Below are positions 47,176-64,000 of a stretch of 64,000 nucleotides of DNA, piece after piece. The position numbers and the translations under genes are program-made. The notes below the pieces were generated by a model, which saw only the letters and a program-made list of their open reading frames with translations, had not been told where the DNA came from and did not search any database. The stretch lies in contig CAADRB010000060.1 of the NCBI GenBank assembly GCA_900708905.1, positions 708,366 through 772,365 of the forward strand, read 5' to 3'. Source of the DNA: Hymenolepis diminuta. Lineage: Eukaryota; Platyhelminthes; Cestoda; Cyclophyllidea; Hymenolepididae. Every line of letters starts with the position of its first letter. The stretch's first letter is position 1.

Positions 47176-47769
47176 TAGCACCTGAGTTAATTGGAGTTAG
47201 AGGTCATATTGCAAGAGAGAATGCAGCTTTTTCGATTATCAGATAATCAACCATTTTCGCATTTAAATTTGCTATTTATTACTTGTGAAATTCATTTTCT
47301 TCTACTGGAGAAGTGGCATAGTAAATAATTGTACAGTTATGACGCGTTATAATATATTATTATTTTCGCATTTAAGTTTGATAAATGACCATTTCTTTCC
47401 GGAATAAATAGAGTGTGCTACGGTAGCAAACTTCCATTAGACGCAAATCTGTGATAAATGTGGAAATAATTTCGAAGTGACCGTTAGTAGTACTACATCA
47501 ACGTATTCTTCATACTTTAGGCAGCTATCACTACCTCTTTACCACTATTATTATTTCAAAATCTTTAAATTGAACTTTACTTAAAAAATTATCATACTTC
47601 CATCTTCTGACGACCAGTCATTTAGCCGATTTATTAAAATTGCCAATTTAAACACTCCAAATCTAGTTGCTATGGCCATGAATATCTAACTGTTAACTTC
47701 TCATGGTGCCTAGTTGTTTCCATCTCCAATTCCAGGCTCACTGAGACAAATTACATTGTAACACTCATA

Positions 47770-47910
47770 TTGGGCAATGAAATAGTGTCTCGAAAACTCT
47801 GGGGTAGGAAACTCGCAGTCTGTAGTCCGATTATTAACCAATGCGGTTGATCATTCTTTTGCTCATCATTGGATATAGAGCATATCAAATCTCGCGTCAT
47901 CACTTGTACT
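47770..47910 (-). repeat. SINE-like element, degraded minus copy
   Basis: GGTAGGAAACTCGCAGTCT followed by TTAACCAATGCGGTTGATCA recalls the same family. It is heavily diverged. Confidence 0.35.
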
Positions 47911-48214
47911 ATTAATGTTATTACTCACTCCAAGGACAAACTTCAGCAATATTTTCTATTACGTGAAGTATCCGAGCAAAGAGAACAGTGAACCTGTTCA
48001 ATAAGAGGTTATGAAATCGGATTGAGCAGTAGCTAAGAATAGAGCCCCTATTTGGTTTTAGGAATTAAATTGTGACTCTAGTTCAAACGTTTTAACTTTC
48101 ACAGGTCAGAAGTGGCTTCCTGGCGTCCAAAGGTTTTGCCAGTTGATTATTTTGAATAATTGGTGCTTTAAAAAGCAAATGTTAATCACCATCTAGCGAT
48201 CTGGAACGTTAAGA

Positions 48215-48420
48215 TCTCGTCAGAAGCATTTCAGCAACGGGGTCTAGGTGTATAGCCATAGTTACCTGTGCAGCTCCTAATCATCAAGCCGGAACCTCAA
48301 CTACCAAACATAACTGACGTCTCACAAAGGGACTATTAAATAAAAACCTAATTTTTTATCACTGAATTGGGATGGCTTTTCTGGCCACCTCCGAACTGTT
48401 CTAGAGACATGAGTGACTTT
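48215..48420 (+). repeat. About 330 bp dispersed repeat, diverged copy 4
   Basis: Ordered words shared with the family: TATAGCCATAGTTACC, ATAACTGACGTCTCAC, GGGATGGCTTTTCTGGCCAC, CTCCGAACTGTTCTAGAGAC and ATGAGTGACTT. Confidence 0.55.
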
Positions 48421-48636
48421 TTCCTTCCCTCTTTTTCCACTTCATAGGGTGATCACATCCATAACAATGTACCATAGCATTTGGCTCTACCATTTCAGAA
48501 CAGGATAACTAAAGCATTATGTTTCCCCGAATGGGTTGCTGTCAAAGCGATTCCAATTACCGTATCATATACAGTTTATTTGAGCTTATCAATATTAACC
48601 CCTGGAACGGATTTCCATTTGCCTAATTTTCTACAG

Positions 48637-48855
48637 AATCATTCTTTAACGCACAAGACAAAAAGAGAATTTCAAAGTTCGTTGATCTCAGAAACATCTT
48701 TACCCATTCTAGGACACAATGAAGCTTCTTTAAGCCAAAAGCTTGATGAAGTATCTACTCTTTTAGATACCTCCCGTTCAGATTCATTTATTTCCCCTCC
48801 CCCTCCCTCCTCCCTCATCCATAACATCAAAGGTTGTGACTTTGAAACTTTCTAG
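48637..48855 (+). CDS. Weak candidate terminal exon
   Basis: Acceptor-like GCCTAATTTTCTACAG ends at 48636, followed by 72 open codons to TAG. The frame is Ser-rich and reads SQKLDEVSTLLDTSRSD and then a PPPPSS run. It is also open for 52 codons upstream. The family is not recognised and no partner exon was found. Confidence 0.15.
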   Translation, partial: NHSLTHKTKREFQSSLISETSLPILGHNEASLSQKLDEVSTLLDTSRSDSFISPPPPSSLIHNIKGCDFETF

Positions 48856-49104
48856 TCAATGGCCAAAATGAGTTTATTAAAATGGTTTCAATATACTTGG
48901 ATTTCCGACTTAGATGTGAAGGTAGTTGGGAATTGGTAGGTTATGAAGGCCACTCGCAATGCTTTTTGCCACCTCAAATATTAATGATTTTAGAACAACT
49001 TATCACTAACTGGTGTGCACTTCTCGTTAGCTACAACTGACCCATCTAATTTGAGGAGAATAATGAGTATTCATTTGAAATGCTTAATTATAAATTCAAA
49101 ACCC

Positions 49105-49280
49105 ATTTAGGAAAGCGTTTTCCAGCGCCAAACTTGGGCTGAGGGTTGCATCATGGGGCCTCCCTGGTGGGAGACTCTAATTCTACTCCTTTCTATGTTA
49201 GCCAGTCTTAACTGGTGCGGTTAGATATCCCCTTCAATGGGTGTGCATCGATGTGAATCAAACTTTGTGACCTCCAACAT
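49105..49280 (-). repeat. SINE-like element, minus copy
   Basis: Plus-strand landmarks: AGCGTTTTCCAGCGCC, GGGCCTCCCTGGTGGGAG, TTAGCCAGTCTTAACTGGTG and GACCTCCAACATGGCAGACG. Confidence 0.6.
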
Positions 49281-50675
49281 GGCAGACGGGCAAGAGTGAA
49301 ACTTAGGCCATCTCAATTCTCATTTTATATGACCCTGGTAACTGATCCGTATCTTATAATTGTTTCCGTGCAACAGGTATGAGTGTCTACATATACTATA
49401 ACAGTTGCTAATATTTATAATACAGAGTTAGAACACTGGTTAAAATTAGACCCCAAATAATAAAGAAGTCCATTAATCTCCAAGATAACTGAATATTCAT
49501 ATTGATAAAGGTCTTTTTGGTCCAGTGGCGACCGAGACTTGAAACACCAAGGAATCCGTCACAGTCGTCTTCTCTGGTCTCATTTGACAGGGCTTCGTAT
49601 CAGGTGGATAGGGGAATTATCCCGTAGATTAGTATCAAATATAGAGATTAAACGTATACGCTGGGACCTTAATTTTTTGCTTGCCATCGCCCTAATACTT
49701 TATCTCTATACCCCGTGTTGCCGTCTGGAAAAAATAAATTCTGCTTTATCTCAAAAGTTTATCGAATACCGTTGGATAAAATTTATACATGTTTCAAATG
49801 CGTTATTGTTAAGTGTCTACCAATACCAAATATTTGTTCAAATGGAATAGTTACGAAATTGCATAAACGTGTTGTTATCCAACAGTTGGTGACTTAGAGC
49901 TTTGCACTTAGGACGTTCGAAGTGAATTATGTCTATTTATCATGTTTTGGGTTGCTTTTTGAAACAATATGATATTGAGAACCAACTCAAAAACCTATGC
50001 CGTAATCGTCGTCAGGGGATATTTTAGATTTCTGATCGGAATAACAAGGTATACAAAATGGTCATTTCAACATTGCTTATCGTAATACGACCTCTTAATC
50101 ACAGCCATTTTTTCATTCACTATAAGCTAACGCTTATTTTCTTCGCTTTAAATTTCTATCTTTTTCGCACTTCACACTGTTTTCTCCATTTCTAGCTAAT
50201 GTCCAATATACTAGTATTCTCATTCAGCTCCTTGTCTTCCCACTTTAAGAAAACATTCCCTATTATTTCTTATGAAACCATATTCGTTTATGTAGGGAGG
50301 GNAACATTAATATCTTCAATCCGGTAATTAGTAGAGTCGCTACATTTCTGTTATAAAACAAGTGCATGATTCCAAGACAATATATAAACTAGGAAATCTT
50401 CTTGAAGGAATGACAACTTAATGTTGAACCCACATTGGATGGTTAACAGTTTTATTTTTTGCTGTTGTCAGGAGCGGTACTTGTCTGTATACCCTCATCC
50501 AGGGATAATGATGACAAGTGAGCATGGTGACCGCCGACTGAATTCATTCCCTATTCTGGCAAAATGCTTGTACCCCACTACATTGAATCATACCTGTGTA
50601 CGTTTGGTACCTTCTCATCACATCTAAACCTATGAGATATATAAATTTAATAAGGTAAAATTAAAAATTAACACA

Positions 50676-50717
50676 TGGGCTGAAAAGTCCCGAGCCTAAC
50701 ACATAGATGGCGCTAGT
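50676..50717 (+). mobile_element. Mariner-type terminal inverted repeat (remnant)
   Basis: The sequence begins TGGGCTGAAAAGTCCCGAGC and continues CTAACACATAGATGGCGC. From memory this resembles the terminal sequence of mariner/Tc1-like transposons found in many invertebrates. No second terminal repeat and no transposase frame were seen within about 1.5 kb. It is likely a MITE or a truncated end. Confidence 0.5.
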
Positions 50718-51559
50718 TTTATTGCAGTCACCTTGTTAACTTCAACTGAAAATTTTATCAATTGTACTTACTGATCATTTCTAGGTTGTCTGAGCTTATG
50801 CCTTATGGCCGAGACAGGATGTCATCGCTATGCTTGTCGGATCGAAGCAGACTCACAGCGTCTCGAGGCACAACACTTCCCTCTTACATCTTAACTACCA
50901 TATGCTCAATCTTAAATTTGCAGCTGGATTCCAAACAGCCTTTTAATTATTTCGAAGATATATACATATCCGGATGTAATTATACCTAGGGCATGTCTCC
51001 TAACTCAGTTCTATCCTATTTGTAGTTTTCCATATGATACTTGCTGTCTGTGGAGTTCTGTATTTGATGACCGTAGTCCTGGCCTACTGCAAAGAGTGTC
51101 TCCCAATACCTACCTACACTCTATAACGTCTAGGGTTGCTCCACTGGTTGTCACCATGGTAACCAAAGTGAAATGAGCTTTTTCCATATTATGCACTGCT
51201 TTTTGCATTCTTTAAAGAGCAACTAGAATAGCTTAGAAAATCGACAATCAATAACAGACACACGTCCTCTCTCAACTGCTAATAACTCGAATTTCGACTT
51301 CAAAAAATAACAAATTTTCCTTTACCAAAATGCTGTGGACTTGAAAAGGAGCGTTAATAACATATGACGTGGACAGGAGGAAGATTTCCTTAAACTACTT
51401 TGATGAGAAGCCTACATTCCAGCACTACTCATGTTGATCAGAACCGACCAGTGTAATTTGTTGTGCACCTTACCGAATGACATTGAGTTAGAGACTTCTG
51501 ACTTGGTGGACAAGCATTACGTCACTGACCCACTTTCATTTTACTAAGAATTCCTTAGC

Positions 51560-51710
51560 CCATTTAGAGAAGCCCTTCCTAACACTCATCTTGAGTAGAA
51601 ACTTGAAGTCTACACCATTTACCAGTCATACCTATGCGAATGGTCATTCCACACAATGGGTGTTCACCAATGAACACCGAACCCGCGATCTGCACTTCCA
51701 CAAAACCCTC
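51560..51710 (-). repeat. SINE-like element, minus copy
   Basis: Plus-strand landmarks: AGAGAAGCCCTTCCTAACAC, CATTTACCAGTCATACC and GAACCCGCGATCTGC. It is diverged. Confidence 0.45.
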
Positions 51711-52131
51711 GAACATCTCAAATTTTCAAGCTGTAAGTTAAGTATATGAATTTAATAAATATTCAAGTCTATTTTACCTAAACAACGAAGCTCATTACAT
51801 TTCAAACAATTCACCCTATTGATATTAAGCAGTTTATTTAATCCAAATTTCTGCTAAAATCACTACTCAAGAAGACAAACGAGATTGTCCCTTCTGGTAT
51901 TTCTTTTGTTCAATTGGCTGATTGTCTCATCAACACCGTCAATAAGGGATTAATAGGGGAGGAAAGTTGGGAAAAGGGAGAGAGGTATTGATTGGGATTA
52001 AAATAAGGGTTTGCATCACATTATCCACTTCCTATTTCACTCGGTATCCAAGACATCTTCACCTCAATATTCACCCGGGTAGCGAGCTTCAAAAAATCCG
52101 ACTTGTGTTGTTTCCAAATAAATAACTTCAA

Positions 52132-52153
52132 CCTCTCTCTCTCTCTCTCTCTG
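52132..52153 (+). repeat. (CT)n microsatellite
   Basis: About eleven CT units, in the 3' flank of the kinase gene (GA repeat on the coding strand). Confidence 0.9.
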
Positions 52154-52415
52154 GAACTATTTTAATGCATAATAACAATAGCAAATCAATGCGATGAAAC
52201 ACATAGAGCGAGGTAACAGAGAGGATTTCAAACAAGCAACCATCAAAATGAATGACTGAGACTGTACAACTGTTAAAAAGGAGGGAGAAAAGAGGAGTGG
52301 ACTGGATGGCATTGTTATGGAGGGAAGGGAGTATTATAATACAAGCGGGAGCCCATAAGGAGAAATCAAACACTGTATGGCTGGAAAGACTGTCGGGTTT
52401 CTTCTTGACAATAAA

Positions 52416-61213
<8,798 letters not shown>

Positions 61214-63558
61214 CTAGGAGTAGAGAGGAAATGCAACTGAGTAAATAAAGGATTCCATTTTCAAGATCAGTAGCGAATTAAGTATAAACATATATAGTTA
61301 AGTCCATATGCTAGGTGGTTATATGAAACGTTTTACACCACTTTTTAAATGAACTTTTTGAAGTAACAAATGTAGATTTAAAGGCCAAAGAGCGAAGGTA
61401 TTAAAAATAGAAGCAAAGAGACAATATAATACAACAAAACGCTATTGAGCATTTGACCGACCAACTAATATGAAATATCCATCGAAAAGACTTGAATATC
61501 ACAAACACACTCACTTAGAAAGTAGATATTTTCTGAGCTGAATAGTAAAGTAAAAATCCCATATCGCATCTTCTTACGCCTTATAACGATGCAACCGTTC
61601 GTCCGAATTGTACAATGTACATAAGTTGTGCGAGGAAATGAATATATTGCTTGATCAGTTAAATAAGATGATGGTGCATTTTCGAACACGAAGAAAACAA
61701 GACATTCATAGTTTTATATATCGTTTCCAGCGTTAATTACACTATAGAGCCGTGAAATATCACACGCACTATCCGCAAACTGTCTGTTTAATGGAAATTG
61801 ATTAAAAGAAGTAATTAAGGAAATCGTTTGCTGCGTGTCATTAACCAGAAATTTCATTTATTCTGAACGAAACACTAAAATAAAAACGTACAGCCGTTGA
61901 TGATGATATCCCCTGTAACATTATGCATAACAATTTCGGTAAAATGATAAACGCTGAACTAATATATGCTACTCTATGCTCGTTTCGCAATAGATATTAA
62001 ACCTCTAAAGCCCAGTTCTAGCATTCTCGCCAATCGGTTTCCTTTTTATTCTTACCACACACAACACGGTTTGGAAAGAGAAATAGGGAAGAAAACTTGC
62101 AGAAAGCTTTATTATAACAGGCAAGAAACAGAGAAACAAGAGTAAACGCAAAACATGGAGGAACGGAGGACAGGTGAAATCATCCAATATCTCCCCGTGA
62201 TTCGCGAGGATTGAAGAACAATATAATACTAAGATCACGTAAAACCAACTCTGGTTACAAATAGCGGTTGATTTATTAATTTTTCTCTAACACCGGACAA
62301 TTTTGTACCCTTTAAATGCTCATCATCAGCCTACCTACGCGACCACTGAAAAATTTGGAGCGTTTATGTCTTAGATATGACTTCAAGCCTGCTTGCGGGA
62401 AAAAAAAAATGGATATGCAGGTAAATTGATATAAAATCGCAGCCTGGACAACTAAACAGACAGACACTGTAGAGTTTTACTAAAGCTTCTTTAAACGCTC
62501 TCATCGCGAGGATTGAATAACAAAGGCTACAAATAGTTTACTTCACACAATATGTCAAGAAATGTTAACCGATGAGAGGAAATATTCACATTAACCAAAA
62601 AGTAAATGATATTAAATTCCAAGTCACTGTCAGCAAAGCGGTCTTACTATGAGGAGTTTGGTAATCTATTTCTTGACCAACATTTTGGCGATGCAGATGG
62701 CCTTTCCCAATCACTCTATGCAGTTAAGGAGATTCATGCCATACCTAATGAATCAGATAATAAAAGCACTCATTACACTGCGTGTTTAATGAAAATCTAC
62801 ACAAACCGAGTTCACACCACCATGCCCCCTCCAAAAACCTAGCACTCAGAATCTTTCTTCCAGTTAAAATTCTAATCTATTAGCGATTAGATTGACATGA
62901 TTTAAGCTAGCAAAATACAAATAACCACTAAGCAGCTATTTTGATTAGACTGGCGCCACCACCGCCGCTTATAAAAAGTTTTGCAGCTAGAGATGACAAA
63001 CGAATCAGGATTGGAGTAAACTTGACCGATGAAGGATGCAGTACAATTTCCCAGTCCCTAAAGCTGAACCACAAGCCAGAATAGTTTCACCGATTCCTAA
63101 TCCAGCACAGGATAAATTATAACCGCTTCGAAATAAATATCTTTAAAATTAGCTTCTCTTTTCCTACAGTAATCCTTCCCCCTTCTAGTTCACTTTTATC
63201 TGATAACATTCTAATCAAACACTTTCTCTAGATGTTCTATGATACTAATTATTTGAGCAGACTTTCCAGATCCAAGTCTATGCGCTTTAACTGCGCCACT
63301 AAGTAAGCGAAGGAGGTTGGCTGGTTTTAGAGGGTAAATTTATTACCCTTAGAGGCCTAAGAATGACCTTTTGCGCAGAGAAATTTACACAAACATCAGT
63401 GTGCAGTGTGCGCGCTGGCAGAGCCCAAGTACGCATGCGCAAATACAAGCTTTGCAAAGGAGCAACACAAAACTTCGGAAATTTAAATACTCCTCGGCGC
63501 ATATAGAGAAACCCCTTTTTTATAAGCTTTCAGATGTGCAAGTGGAGAAAAAACGCAA
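61214..63558. other. Probable TTBK intron or 5' region without recognised exons
   Basis: I looked on the minus strand for the kinase Gly-rich loop, the VAIK-type lysine and a VVMQLQ-like segment and found none. The rest is AT-rich DNA. Confidence 0.5.
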
Positions 63559-63687
63559 CTAGTTAAAATAGCAAAAAAACTTAGCTGCAGCAGCAGCCCA
63601 ATACCAGGACCGGTAATTAGTAGCTCCGTACATGTTAGGGACACCAGTATTTGCTTTAAGTAATCTGTCAAGAATGATGTGGGCCTT
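63559..63687 (-). CDS. Weak candidate exon
   Basis: The minus-strand acceptor CGACTTTTTTCAG ends at 63688. It is followed by 42 open codons reading KAHIILDRLLKANTGVPN, NYRSWYW and an AAAAAK run, to a TAG. It does not match the kinase family and is not otherwise recognised. It could be a small exon of another gene or chance. Confidence 0.15.
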   Translation of the reverse strand, partial: KAHIILDRLLKANTGVPNMYGATNYRSWYWAAAAAKFFCYFN

Positions 63688-64000
63688 CTGAAAAAAGTCG
63701 AAATCATTAAAAATAATCAGAGAATATGTGATTTGTCCCATTAGATGTTACGGAAACGAAATCTATAATTACAAACGGAATAGATGAGAGGGCTTTTAAG
63801 AAGAGTGGTTAATAGAGGTTTTCGGTCGAAAGTTTTAGAAGTTCGCCTTAATCACTAATGTAACTATGTTAACAGGCGCGACCTCGTTTACCAATAATAT
63901 TCCACTCAACGCATCATTAATAGATCAAACTTCCGAACTCTCTAACACACGAGAGAAAATTTCACGAAGCCACTCCTGGGAAACTCACATCCTATGCCCC

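Noticed and set aside
49539..49850. A 103-codon plus-strand frame
   Set aside because: No family resemblance, no splice sites, and composition typical of chance frames here.
61214..64000. Search for TTBK N-lobe exons
   Set aside because: No Gly-rich loop, conserved Lys or VVMQLQ-like segment was found on the minus strand, so none is annotated.

Overview
The window looks like AT-rich nuclear DNA of an invertebrate animal: intron-containing genes, long introns, short dispersed repeats and a few gap bases. A parasitic flatworm (cestode or trematode type) fits the very AT-rich introns, the tight head-to-tail gene pair with an AG|ATG junction and the tRNA-derived short repeats. That assignment is inference; no marker in the window fixes genus or species.

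Four loci can be named from their proteins. (1) 18.3-22.8 kb, minus: an LSM11-like protein of the U7 snRNP (histone pre-mRNA 3' end processing), four exons, 243 codons, with both halves of the Sm fold. (2) 23.0-23.7 kb, minus: an ERV1/ALR (GFER) FAD-linked sulfhydryl oxidase, three exons, 173 codons, ending only 228 bases upstream of the LSM11 start on the same strand. (3) 25.5-26.2 kb, plus: a single-exon TVP23/FAM18 Golgi membrane protein, divergent from the ALR gene. (4) 52.4-61.2 kb, minus: a tau-tubulin kinase (TTBK/Asator type); a hinge/C-lobe exon and a large C-terminal exon are present, while the exons for the kinase N-lobe are not seen and probably lie beyond 64,000.

The first 13.7 kb hold minus-strand C2H2 zinc-finger exons. 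Nearly every exon encodes one finger, is 87 or 78 bases long and has phase 1-1 ends, so exons can be duplicated without frame damage. One block (35-5273) is intact where visible; it contains a tandem two-finger duplication and runs off the left edge. A second, paralogous block (about 9.3-13.7 kb) keeps the same order but is decaying: lost zinc ligands, a lost acceptor, a lost donor, and a linker exon with stops.

The remainder (5.3-9.3, 13.7-17.7, 26.2-52.4, 54.5-60.8 and 61.2-64 kb) is mostly intron or intergenic DNA. It carries several repeat families: a tRNA-derived SINE-like family, a CCAAT-containing LTR/TRIM-like family, a family of about 330 bp, a mariner-type terminal sequence, a virtually identical 1.05 kb duplication (26.6 and 39.2 kb), and diverged direct and inverted repeats. 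A few unassigned exon-like open frames lie among them, three of which are broken by a single TAG.
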